A DNA stretch of 64,000 nt from an uncultured Allomuricauda sp. (GTDB taxonomy: Bacteria > Bacteroidota > Bacteroidia > Flavobacteriales > Flavobacteriaceae): NCBI RefSeq assembly GCF_947499585.1, contig NZ_CANMOO010000002.1:806001-870000 (forward strand). Direction: 5' to 3'. Made by a program: the position numbers and the translations under genes. Under the pieces are notes generated by a model that did not search any database, was not told where the DNA came from, and was given only the letters and a program-made list of their open reading frames with translations. Below, piece by piece: positions 54,345 through 62,459 of this stretch (position 1 is its first letter; each line of letters begins with the position of its first letter).

Positions 54345-55004
54345 ATGACATCAAATAAAATTATTATTACCTCGGTAGTCATTTATGTCATCGTACTGGT
54401 TATTATGTACGTAAGTTTCTCAAATCAACAATTTACCGGGAGTGATGCCGCAGGAAATGGAATGGCAAAAGGGCTGACCTTTTTTTATGGCCTGGGAATA
54501 TTACTTTTAATTGCAGTTGTTCTTACCATTGTCAACGCCTTTTTTTTCAAGGGTATTAGTTCCACTTGGATAAAATTTCTTTTTTTCGTTCCTATAGCAC
54601 TGCCATTATTAATACTTGCTGTTACATTTTTTGAAATAGGAACTCCCAGACAAGTGAGTATAGAAAAACAAGCGCATAGGCTAACATTTGAAATTAGAAC
54701 AACAGAAAGCTTAAAAGATGGAACTTTTTCATTCAGAAGTTCCAAAGGAGGGTCACATAGTAAAATGAAGAATGAAAAAATAGAAGGTGACTTTTATTTG
54801 TATGAAAACAGGAATGCTATTTTTTATGAGAATAAAAGAAAGTTTTATATCAGATCTAATGGGTATGAGACGCCTGAACATTATTTAGAGATTCCGTATA
54901 AACCCCAGATTGTTCCTTTTACAAATTGGGAAGTACTTCACGGGATACATACGGATACTCAGGACACCATTAAACTTGAGTTTAGATATAAAATAACCAA
55001 ATAG
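54345..55004 (+). CDS. Unknown three-TM membrane protein
   Basis: A 219-residue protein with an N-terminal membrane helix (IIITSVVIYVIVLVIMYVSF), a second (FYGLGILLLIAVVLTIVNAFFF, about 45-66) and a third (IKFLFFVPIALPLLILAVTFF, about 74-94), and then an extracellular-looking beta-rich domain (95-219) with charged segments. No recognised family. It stands alone in a variable region before the AraC gene. Confidence 0.7.
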   Translation: MTSNKIIITSVVIYVIVLVIMYVSFSNQQFTGSDAAGNGMAKGLTFFYGLGILLLIAVVLTIVNAFFFKGISSTWIKFLFFVPIALPLLILAVTFFEIGTPRQVSIEKQAHRLTFEIRTTESLKDGTFSFRSSKGGSHSKMKNEKIEGDFYLYENRNAIFYENKRKFYIRSNGYETPEHYLEIPYKPQIVPFTNWEVLHGIHTDTQDTIKLEFRYKITK

Positions 55005-55076
55005 CCTAGTTGAAAATTAAAACCATCCCATTTGATATTCCCATAAGGAATCCTTTTTCTTAAGTATAGGTACTAC

Positions 55077-55148
55077 CTCAATCTGCCTTGTCAAATGTAA
55101 ATTGGGTTTGGCCTTTTGGCGAGTTCAAACCATCAATCTTTCCTTGAT
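55077..55148 (-). pseudogene. Possible C-terminal fossil
   Basis: The minus strand codes NQGKIDGLNSPKGQTQFTFD followed by KAD and a stop after an in-frame stop upstream. It reads like the C-terminal end of a serine-hydrolase-type protein (G-K-[VI]-x-G pattern), but it is too short to be sure. It lies in the 240-bp gap before the AraC-GyrI gene. Confidence 0.25.
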
Positions 55149-55218
55149 TTTAAACTTAAATTCGGCTAATTTCACTTATCAGTTGCTAAACTATCATTAA
55201 AACGATTTTTAGCTTAGC

Positions 55219-56186
55219 GTTAGCTGCAAGTTTGAACGAACCGAATGATTGATAATGAATATAAACATCGAATCAATAAAGTAATTGACCATATCGAGAG
55301 AAATTTGGACAATGATTTTTCATTGGACGAATTGGCAAAAATTTCCAACTTTTCAAAATTTCATTTCAGTAGAATATTTCAAGACATAACCGGAGAAACA
55401 TCATTTAAATTGATTCTTCGTCTCCGATTGGAAAGAGCAGCATCACTTTTGAGTAATGGAAACGATTCGATTTCTGATATTGCTCTTAAATGTGGATTTA
55501 AAAGTTTACCAGTATTTTCAAAGAATTTCAAATCTCATTTTAATGAATCAGCAACTTCATTCAAAAAGAAAAATAGCAATTTGAATAAAGTGAATAGCAC
55601 TCAAGATAAAAATATTGAAACACCTTCCGTTTACATTTGTAATCAAACAAAATCAATTAAATGGAAAGTAGCTATGAAAAACAACGAAAGCATTGAAATA
55701 AAAGAATTACCAAACATACCTGTAATTTATGTAAGACACATCGGACCTTATCAAGGAGACGCTGAATTATTTGAAAGATTGTTCAGTAAGCTATTCGCTT
55801 GGGCTGGTCCAAAAGGAGTATTGGATAATGGAGACTTCCAAACTGCCATAGTTTACCACGATGACGTGAACGTTGCCGATAAAAGCAAATTAAGAACAAG
55901 TGTTTGTCTGACTGCACCAGAAAACACCAAAGTGGACGGCGAAATAGGAAAAATGGTACTCGAAAAAGGCAAATATGTCGTGGCAAGATTTACAGTAAAA
56001 GCAGAAGAATTCCAACAGGCTTGGGATTGGTTAATGGGAAAGTGGTTTCCAACAAGTGGATATCAACCTGATGACAAAGCTTGTTTCGAGTTATACCCTG
56101 AAGAGCCTGAAAACGGTATTTTTGAAGTAGATATTTGCGTTCCTGTCAGAAAACTATAATGGAATTGGAAAAAACCAGCAGCTAAC
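55219..56186. repeat. GTTAGCTGC/GCAGCTAAC pair flanking the AraC-GyrI gene
   Basis: GTTAGCTGC at 55219-55227 is 18 nt upstream of the regulator's ATG and its exact reverse complement GCAGCTAAC is at 56178-56186, 19 nt after its stop. The gene is thus framed by an inverted repeat, as expected of a small mobile cassette. The sequences do not fit the attC core consensus (RYYYAAC/GTTRRRY). Confidence 0.5.
55245..56159 (+). CDS. AraC-type regulator with GyrI-like effector domain
   Basis: A 304-residue regulator. Residues about 10-108 carry two AraC helix-turn-helix motifs (DFSLDELAKISNFSKFHFSR and SISDIALKCGFKSLPVFSKN), and about 145-303 form a GyrI-like ligand-binding domain (IKELPNIPVIYVRHIGPYQG). 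The linker is Lys/Asn-rich. This domain pair resembles SbmC/Rob-like drug-responsive regulators; the ligand is unknown. Codon use looks more AT-rich than neighbouring core genes, and the flanking repeats suggest recent acquisition. Confidence 0.88.
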   Translation: MIDNEYKHRINKVIDHIERNLDNDFSLDELAKISNFSKFHFSRIFQDITGETSFKLILRLRLERAASLLSNGNDSISDIALKCGFKSLPVFSKNFKSHFNESATSFKKKNSNLNKVNSTQDKNIETPSVYICNQTKSIKWKVAMKNNESIEIKELPNIPVIYVRHIGPYQGDAELFERLFSKLFAWAGPKGVLDNGDFQTAIVYHDDVNVADKSKLRTSVCLTAPENTKVDGEIGKMVLEKGKYVVARFTVKAEEFQQAWDWLMGKWFPTSGYQPDDKACFELYPEEPENGIFEVDICVPVRKL

Positions 56187-56297
56187 ATGGTGTATAAGCA
56201 ATAGCGGTTTGGGTGCTAACCCGAACCATTTTTTCGTTAAACTAAAATATATTGTAAACTGAAAAGCTGTTGTGAAAAACCCGCCACTGCTCATAAA
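56178..56297. repeat. Hairpin-rich palindromic element next to brnQ
   Basis: Outer arms ATAAGCAATAGCGGTTT (56194-56210) and AAAACCCGCCACTGCTCAT (56276-56293) pair imperfectly (14 of 17), and inside the left part GGTTTGGGT (56206-56214) pairs with ACCCGAACC (56219-56227) as a 9-bp hairpin with a GCTA loop. It resembles dispersed elements found in Flavobacteria; it also lies against the 3' end of brnQ and may help stop transcription. Confidence 0.6.
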
Positions 56298-56321
56298 CAA
56301 ACCAATAAGTGCACCTAAAAC

Positions 56322-57593
56322 CTATCCCGATTTTTTGCCAATAAAATTTGCCAAAACAAATACCACCAAAGCAGGCAATACCCATCCCATATGAAATTGG
56401 CTTAATGGAATCCATAGCGTAATTCCAGATATGGATTCACCCCAACCAATGCTCCCTAAAAAGTCGGGGATACTAAATATTATGGTTGCTATAACCACCC
56501 ATCTAAATACTTTGGCTGAGGCAAATTTATCAGGTGCCACATTCAAAAGAATCAAGACAATGGTAATAGGATAGATAAACATAAGGGCGGGCAGGGCCAC
56601 AGCAATAATGTAACCTACGTTGAATTGTCCCATCAACACCCCAAGAATACAGCCAATAATAGCGGTAATAATATAGGCCTGTCTAGAATCATTAAAACGG
56701 CCTTTAATAAAATCTGCCGTTCCCGTTACAATACCAACAGCAGTGGTAAAACATGCAAGGCTTACCAAAATACTGAGCATTAAATTGGCTGTACTTCCCA
56801 AGGTTTTTAAACTTATACCATTTAGCAGGGCGGTTCTGGAAATTTCAGCATCAAAAGAATCATGAAACAGGGCTCCTGTAATAATAAGTCCGGTGTAGAC
56901 TAAAAAGAGACCAAGCCCGGCCAACCAACCTACTTTGCGGATCAAGCTTCTTTTGACCTCGTAAGATGCCGCATCATCTTTTAGATTGATGGAAATAATA
57001 ATAACACCACCCACCACTACAGCACCAATAGCATCAAAGGTTTGATACCCCTCCAAGATTCCATGGGTAAATGGGCTACTAAATTCTGTTGTTCCAAAGT
57101 CAAAATCTAAAGTAAAGATGGACGCTCCTATAATAAGGAGTAGAATCAGTAATATTCCCGGAGTAAGGAACTTTCCCACTACGTCTAAGATCTTAGAACG
57201 ATTGACCACAAAAATATAAACCAGACCAAAGTAAACAATGCTGGTAACTAATGAAGAGGAATCCCATAAAGGTTGAATGGCCATCTCGTGCGTAACCGAA
57301 GCTGTTCTTGGTGAGGGCAACGAAATGGAAATCGCGTACACAATATAACAATACACCACACTGAACGTTGGGGATACTTTCTTGGCAAAATCAAACATAG
57401 TGCCTTGCAACTTGGCATGGGCCAAAATTCCTAAAATAGGAATTAGAACTGCGGAAAGACAAAATCCAAAAGCTACCAACCACCAAAGGTCGCCAGACTT
57501 AAAACCTAATTGTGAGGGAAGAATAAGATTGCCTGCACCAAAGAATAAAGAAAAAAGTGCAAAAGCGGTTATGGCAATGGTTTTACGATTCAT
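56322..57593 (-). CDS. brnQ: Branched-chain amino acid carrier BrnQ (LIVCS family)
   Basis: A 423-residue transporter with twelve membrane helices, the N-terminal signature FALFSLFFGAGNLILPSQLGF and the PSPRTASVTHEM segment that mark the sodium- or proton-coupled LIVCS family importing Leu, Ile and Val. Length is normal. It stands alone with the palindromic element after its end. A -7 box is not obvious. Confidence 0.92.
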   Translation of the reverse strand: MNRKTIAITAFALFSLFFGAGNLILPSQLGFKSGDLWWLVAFGFCLSAVLIPILGILAHAKLQGTMFDFAKKVSPTFSVVYCYIVYAISISLPSPRTASVTHEMAIQPLWDSSSLVTSIVYFGLVYIFVVNRSKILDVVGKFLTPGILLILLLIIGASIFTLDFDFGTTEFSSPFTHGILEGYQTFDAIGAVVVGGVIIISINLKDDAASYEVKRSLIRKVGWLAGLGLFLVYTGLIITGALFHDSFDAEISRTALLNGISLKTLGSTANLMLSILVSLACFTTAVGIVTGTADFIKGRFNDSRQAYIITAIIGCILGVLMGQFNVGYIIAVALPALMFIYPITIVLILLNVAPDKFASAKVFRWVVIATIIFSIPDFLGSIGWGESISGITLWIPLSQFHMGWVLPALVVFVLANFIGKKSG

Positions 57594-57870
57594 ATATTGT
57601 TAATATTTTTTTTGTTAAAATAAATCAAAAAACTATATTAGAGCATTGTATTTCACCGTTCGAATATAACTTTTTATCGATAAGCGTGTATTTCATCGAA
57701 AAAATGGCTTTACGGAAAAGTTGATAAAATAAAAAGTTATTAACATGCGTTGCTTAAATAATGATTAACTAAAAATTAACTCATATAAAATAAAATTACA
57801 GTAAAAATGTTTTTTGCATTTTTCGGTTCCCAAATCGTACTAATGCGCCCCCCCAAACAAAACCTAACTT

Positions 57871-58125
57871 ATGAAGACATCCACTACCCAACATGGCAAC
57901 AAATTCTCTTCTTTCTTCTGTAACTTATTCGGGCATCATTATGTAGTGTCCAAAAAGGTAACAGAACACATTAAAGAGTACAAGTGTTTGCATTGTCAAA
58001 AAGAAGTTACCACAGATGTAAGTGGCAAACTATCTGCGTTGACTCCTCAAATGCAAGACATCAATAGTACTTTGGAAGATATGTACCGTAAAAGACATAA
58101 TAGACAAGTTCCGCAAGTAGCTTAA
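57871..58125 (+). CDS. Small protein with two zinc-type cysteine pairs
   Basis: An 84-residue protein. Residues 17-26 (CNLFGHHYVV) and a later CLHC motif suggest a zinc site with one Cys and His pair before it, a helix (STLEDMYRKRHN) closes the protein. It resembles small phage-type proteins (DUF1660-like) seen in Flavobacteria, which is a tentative suggestion. It lies in a 277-bp-preceded region and just before the structured RNA. Function unknown. Confidence 0.6.
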   Translation: MKTSTTQHGNKFSSFFCNLFGHHYVVSKKVTEHIKEYKCLHCQKEVTTDVSGKLSALTPQMQDINSTLEDMYRKRHNRQVPQVA

Positions 58126-58159
58126 TTTAAGTTTTACTTTCTAAAAAATAATTTCAAGG

Positions 58160-58252
58160 TTTATTCCCGGAAGTTAAGAAAGCGCTTTGTCTATTCAGTC
58201 CTGTGCCCCAAGACCGTCTAGCGAGAAATGCTCTTGGTTTTCGGGATTTTTT
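58160..58252 (+). ncRNA. Structured small RNA candidate with terminator-like closure
   Basis: TCCCGGAA (58165-58172) pairs with TTTCGGGA (58239-58246) over eight positions, directly followed by seven T, and inside lies CCAAGA (58208-58213) pairing with TCTTGG (58232-58237) with a smaller inner stem. The whole is about 90 nt and folds as a closed multi-branch domain. The weak -7-like TAATTTCA at 58149-58156 gives a start near 58160. It recalls a conserved flavobacterial RNA motif (possibly the Flavo-1 type), which I cannot confirm. It has no start codon or frame. Its T run overlaps the thiL stop codon. Confidence 0.6.
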
Positions 58253-59298
58253 TATGAAGTAAACGAATTCCACCCCTGTGCCGATAACGGAATTTTTGTA
58301 TCGCCCCGCGTAATTAAATGTGCTCCTTCTTCTTTGGTTGCCATGTGCCCAATAACTGTTAAGTTGGGATTACCCTTTATTTTTGGAAAATCTGCTTGAT
58401 CAATGGTCATCAACAATTCATAATCCTCACCTCCACTCAAAGCAATCATCGTAGAATCCATTTTAAATTCTTCGGCCGCGGAAATAACGGTTGGGTCCAA
58501 AGGAATTTTATCTTCAAAAAGATTGCAGCCTACACCACTTTGTTCGCACAGGTGTAAAATCTCAGAAGAAAGTCCATCACTAATATCAATCATTGCAGTG
58601 GGTCTAACTTCAAGTTTTTCCAATATTTCAACAATATCCCTTCTAGCCTCTGGCTTTAGTTGACGCTCAACAACATAAGAATAAGGTTCAAGGTCTGGCT
58701 GATTATTGGGATTTACTTTGAAGACTTCTTTTTCTCTTTCTAAAACTTGAAGCCCAAGATAGGCTCCGCCCAAGTCGCCGGTAACGACCAACAAGTCATT
58801 AGGCTTTGTTCCGCTTCTATAAACGATTTCATTTTCCTCAGCAATTCCTAAAGCGGTAATACTAACCAACATACCTTTTGTTGATGAGGTAGTGTCTCCA
58901 CCAACCAAATCCACCTTATACATTTGGCAGGCCATGGCCACACCTTCATAAAATTCTTCAAGTGCCTCTAAAGGAAATCTATTGGAGACCGCAATGGAAA
59001 CTGTAATTTGGGTCGCCTTTGCGTTCATGGCATAGATGTCCGAAAGATTTACAATCACAGATTTATAACCCAGATGCTTTAATGGCATATAGCTGAGGTC
59101 AAAATGGACCCCCTCTACAAGCATGTCTGTAGTCACAATTGTTTTTTTGTCTTTAAAATCTAAGACAGCGGCATCATCACCAATTCCCACAATTGATGAA
59201 GCTTGATTCAGTTCAAAGTTTTTGGTCAAATGTTTTATCAATCCAAATTCCCCTAAATTCTCAAGCGATGTTCTTTGTGGACTTTTATCTTCTATCAT
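58252..59298 (-). CDS. thiL: Thiamine-monophosphate kinase
   Basis: A 348-residue ThiL, which phosphorylates thiamine monophosphate to thiamine pyrophosphate, the last step of thiamine cofactor synthesis. The ATP/substrate motif SIVGIGDDAAVL lies at about residue 37-48, and the family's MLVEGVHF, VDLVGGDTTSS, GDLGGAYLG and the C-terminal ALSGGEDYELL are conserved. It stands alone; no TPP riboswitch is visible upstream. The stop abuts the small RNA from the other strand. Confidence 0.95.
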   Translation of the reverse strand: MIEDKSPQRTSLENLGEFGLIKHLTKNFELNQASSIVGIGDDAAVLDFKDKKTIVTTDMLVEGVHFDLSYMPLKHLGYKSVIVNLSDIYAMNAKATQITVSIAVSNRFPLEALEEFYEGVAMACQMYKVDLVGGDTTSSTKGMLVSITALGIAEENEIVYRSGTKPNDLLVVTGDLGGAYLGLQVLEREKEVFKVNPNNQPDLEPYSYVVERQLKPEARRDIVEILEKLEVRPTAMIDISDGLSSEILHLCEQSGVGCNLFEDKIPLDPTVISAAEEFKMDSTMIALSGGEDYELLMTIDQADFPKIKGNPNLTVIGHMATKEEGAHLITRGDTKIPLSAQGWNSFTS

Positions 59299-59361
59299 TC
59301 GGCAAAAATAAGAGGATAATTATAAATTGTATCTTTAGAATAAACTTAAAATTGCTATGGA

Positions 59362-60615
59362 ATGTTGAGACCTACTTTATTAACGCTTCTTGCGGTGTTT
59401 CTGGTTTTTGGGTGTTCAAGTGATGATGGAGGGGATCCCAATTCAGGGAACAATGAAGATGCATCAAATTTAGGTACCGGTCTGGTAGCTACAAGTTTCA
59501 CTCCATGCCAAAGCGGCACTGCTTCCATCTATCCCTGTAATGGTTACGATTTGTTATTTCAAATGGACTTAAGTGCATTTGGTGCATCCTCCGCAAATGA
59601 TATTTGGGGATGGACAGATACACCAAACAATAAAGAGTACGCTATAATAGGATTGGATAACGGAACAGCCTTTGTTGATATTACCGATGCCCAAGACCCT
59701 GTCTATTTGGGAAAACTTTTAACGGCGACCTCATCAAGCACTTGGAGAGATGTTAAGGTATTTGGAAACCACGCTTTTATTGTTGCTGAGGCGGCAAACC
59801 ATGGCATGCAGGTTTTTGATCTGACCAAATTGCGGAATGTTGCAAGTCCACCGCAACAGTTTACTGCAGATGCTAGATATACGGGAATAGGAAATGCGCA
59901 TAACATTGTGATCAATGAAGAATTGGGTTTTGCGTACCCTGTGGGAACAGCTCGTAATGATGCTTTCAATGGAGGGGTTCATTTTATTGATATTCAAAAT
60001 CCAACAAGCCCAAATGGAATTGGTGGATATGGCGCAAATGGCTACACACATGATGCGCAGGTAATTACCTATAACGGTCCAGATGCTGATTATGCTGGGC
60101 GTGAAATATTTATTGGCGCTAACGAAAATCAAATAGCAATAGCAGATATAACAGATAAGGCCAGCCCAGTTGAGATTGGGACATTGATGTATGGCAATTT
60201 AGGGTATACCCACCAAGGCTGGTTTACAGAAGACCAGCGGTATTTTATTTTAGGGGACGAACTTGATGAAACAGATTTCGGATTCAATTCCAGGACCCTT
60301 GTTTTTGATTTGACAGATTTGGATAACCCAACTTTACATACCACATATCTTGGCCCAACAGGAGCCATAGATCATAATGGATATGTATTGGGTGATGAAT
60401 TTTTCCTGGCCAATTATACGGCAGGAATGCGTGTTTTGGATATTTCAGATATTGAAAACGAAACAATTACGGAAATAGCATTTTTTGATACGTACCCTTC
60501 CAATAACACCGCTCGGTTTGATGGCGTGTGGAGTGTCTATCCCTTTTTTGAAAGCGGAAAGATTATCATAAATGATACTGACTCGGGACTATTTGTAGTT
60601 CAAAAATCCAATTAA
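59362..60615 (+). CDS. LVIVD/choice-of-anchor B-type lipoprotein
   Basis: A 417-residue lipoprotein with lipobox Cys18 (FLVFGCSSDDGG) and an acidic stretch after it, typical for surface export. The rest is a beta-propeller of LVIVD-like blades (FVDITDAQDPVYLGKL, HFIDIQNPTSPNGIGG, IADITDKASPVEIG, RVLDISDIENETITEI) with cysteine pairs near the start (PCQSGTASIYPCNGYD). NCBI calls such proteins choice-of-anchor B. Function unknown; it may bind or process extracellular ligands. It is followed by a second propeller lipoprotein after 10 nt, so they probably form an operon. Confidence 0.8.
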   Translation: MLRPTLLTLLAVFLVFGCSSDDGGDPNSGNNEDASNLGTGLVATSFTPCQSGTASIYPCNGYDLLFQMDLSAFGASSANDIWGWTDTPNNKEYAIIGLDNGTAFVDITDAQDPVYLGKLLTATSSSTWRDVKVFGNHAFIVAEAANHGMQVFDLTKLRNVASPPQQFTADARYTGIGNAHNIVINEELGFAYPVGTARNDAFNGGVHFIDIQNPTSPNGIGGYGANGYTHDAQVITYNGPDADYAGREIFIGANENQIAIADITDKASPVEIGTLMYGNLGYTHQGWFTEDQRYFILGDELDETDFGFNSRTLVFDLTDLDNPTLHTTYLGPTGAIDHNGYVLGDEFFLANYTAGMRVLDISDIENETITEIAFFDTYPSNNTARFDGVWSVYPFFESGKIIINDTDSGLFVVQKSN

Positions 60616-60625
60616 AACTTTGGCT

Positions 60626-61966
60626 ATGAAAAAGATATTGGCGGTTTTTGCATTGGTTGTTTTTGGTTCATGTACAAGTGATAATACACAACCGAACCCT
60701 ATGGATGAAGTCACCTTTTTAGGTGAAGTGGATTGGGTCAAAAATTTTGGAGGAACAGGAGAAGATACCGCACAAGCAATCGTTCAGACTTCAGATGGAG
60801 GGTTTGCAGTACTAGGATACAGCAATAGCACAGATGGGGATTTGGCAGGAAAAACGACTGCAGTAAATGACTATTGGCTATTAAAGTTAGATCCTGAAGG
60901 CAATTTACAATGGAACAAGACATACGGAGGAAGTAAGGATGACAGAGGCCAATCTGTGGTGCAAACCTCAGATGGGGGATATGCCATTGTAGGGTACGCC
61001 ATGAGTGATGATGGTGATGGAAGCAATAATGAAGGATTTCATGACAATTGGATTTTACGCTTAGACGCTAATGGAAATATTTTATGGGAAAAGAGTTTTG
61101 GGTTTTCTGGGCATGACCATTCTTATGATGTTACCGAGACCTCAGATGGGGGACTTTTCTTTACCGGGTTTTTGGACGTGACCTCATCTGGTGGTGAAGG
61201 AAATACAGGAAAGGGAAATTACTTGACTCGTCATGGTGTAGGAGAGTTCTGGGGCACAAAACTGGATATTGATGGCAATCTGGTCTGGCGCAGGTATTTT
61301 GGAGGAACAAACAATGACAGATCTTTTGGAGTGCTCGAAGCAAATGATGGAGGGATATTGATGGCAGGAGCATCAGAAAGCAACGATTTTGATGTGTCGA
61401 ACTCAAAAGGAAGCTATGATTTTTGGGTGGTGAAAATTAGTAGTACCGGAACACTACTTTGGGAAAGCTCTTTTGGTGGAACAGGAATTGATAAGTCTTA
61501 TGATATTGTAAAAACCAATGACAATTCATATGTAATCACAGGAAACACCTTCAGTACGGATATAGATATTTCAAAGAATAACGGCGAATCAGATGTTTGG
61601 CTGATTAAAATTGATGACAATGGCAACCTTGTATGGGAAAAAACCTTTGGAGGCGAAGGTTTTGATGCAGCTAGGGGACTGAGCTTAACCTCAGAAGGAG
61701 GCTTTGCAATTGCTGGAAACTCAAAAAGTTCTGATGGTGATCTTAATGAGAATAATGGAGAAAATGATCTTTGGCTTATAAAGACAGATTCCAATGGAAA
61801 CATAGTATATCAAAGTACTTTTGGAGGATCCGGCTTGGATTATGGTTTTGATGCATTGGAAACCGAAGACGGAAGCCTAATTCTAGTAGGAGAAACCGCC
61901 AGTGAAGATTTTCCGAATCTTCAACTAAAGGGCATGACCGACCTTGTGGTCATCAAAATAAAATAG
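60626..61966 (+). CDS. Lipoprotein with seven propeller-type repeats
   Basis: A 446-residue lipoprotein (ATG 60626, the TTG at 60620 adds two residues) with lipobox Cys16 (FGSCTSDN). Seven repeats of about 58-60 residues, each with W-x-K/R-x-[FY]-G-G ... D-x-x-x-x-[VL]-x-x-[TA]-x-[DE]-G-G (for example KNFGGTGEDTAQAIVQTSDG, YGGSKDDRGQSVVQTSDGGY, YFGGTNNDRSFGVLEANDGG), would fill a seven-bladed beta-propeller. It follows the LVIVD lipoprotein directly. Its ligand is unknown. Confidence 0.75.
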   Translation: MKKILAVFALVVFGSCTSDNTQPNPMDEVTFLGEVDWVKNFGGTGEDTAQAIVQTSDGGFAVLGYSNSTDGDLAGKTTAVNDYWLLKLDPEGNLQWNKTYGGSKDDRGQSVVQTSDGGYAIVGYAMSDDGDGSNNEGFHDNWILRLDANGNILWEKSFGFSGHDHSYDVTETSDGGLFFTGFLDVTSSGGEGNTGKGNYLTRHGVGEFWGTKLDIDGNLVWRRYFGGTNNDRSFGVLEANDGGILMAGASESNDFDVSNSKGSYDFWVVKISSTGTLLWESSFGGTGIDKSYDIVKTNDNSYVITGNTFSTDIDISKNNGESDVWLIKIDDNGNLVWEKTFGGEGFDAARGLSLTSEGGFAIAGNSKSSDGDLNENNGENDLWLIKTDSNGNIVYQSTFGGSGLDYGFDALETEDGSLILVGETASEDFPNLQLKGMTDLVVIKIK

Positions 61967-62025
61967 CACTTACTTTTCCATAGATAACACCTATTGGATT
62001 ATTCGTTATTATAATGTTAGGAAGC

Positions 62026-62056
62026 GTTGAAAAACCCTACTTATAAACTATATTTG
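62026..62056 (+). promoter_or_regulatory. Promoter of the suf operon
   Basis: TTG (62027-62029), a spacer of 19 nt and TATATTTG (62049-62056) fit the flavobacterial consensus. It would start about 25-30 nt before the IscA-type ATG at 62086. Confidence 0.7.
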
Positions 62057-62085
62057 TTAGCTATTTAGATTAAATCCAAGTAAGA

Positions 62086-62415
62086 ATGATTAAAGTTTCA
62101 GAAACAGCCAGACAAAAAGTGGTGACCATGATGAGCGAAGAAGGCTTTAACGCTTCTACAGATTTTGTACGTGTGGGTGTAAAAAGCGGAGGTTGTAGTG
62201 GATTATCCTATGAATTAAAATTTGATAAATCTTCTACAGATTCCGATAAAGTTTTTGAAGATAATACTGTACGTATAATCGTTGATAAAAAAAGCTTTTT
62301 ATATCTAGTTGGTACCACTTTGGAATATTCAGGTGGGTTGAACGGGAAAGGCTTTGTCTTCAACAATCCAAATGCCCAGCGTACGTGTGGGTGCGGGGAA
62401 AGCTTTTCGCTTTAA
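62086..62415 (+). CDS. HesB/IscA-type iron-sulfur carrier (SufA-like)
   Basis: A 109-residue A-type carrier that accepts and hands on iron-sulfur clusters. The three ligating cysteines are Cys37 in SGGCSGLSYEL and Cys101 and Cys103 in RTCGCGESF. It opens a suf operon with sufB after 44 nt. It could be called SufA by context or ErpA-like by sequence; the distinction is not resolvable here. Confidence 0.93.
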   Translation: MIKVSETARQKVVTMMSEEGFNASTDFVRVGVKSGGCSGLSYELKFDKSSTDSDKVFEDNTVRIIVDKKSFLYLVGTTLEYSGGLNGKGFVFNNPNAQRTCGCGESFSL

Positions 62416-62459
62416 AAATATTGCTAATTGTTTATTGTCAATTGACTAACTGAGAGCAC

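Noticed and set aside
55219-56297. Integron attC sites
   Set aside because: The flanks lack RYYYAAC/GTTRRRY cores and no integrase gene is in the window.
58136-58250. TPP riboswitch for thiL
   Set aside because: It lies on the plus strand after the thiL stop, and the conserved CUGAGA and ACCUGAUC-like segments are absent.
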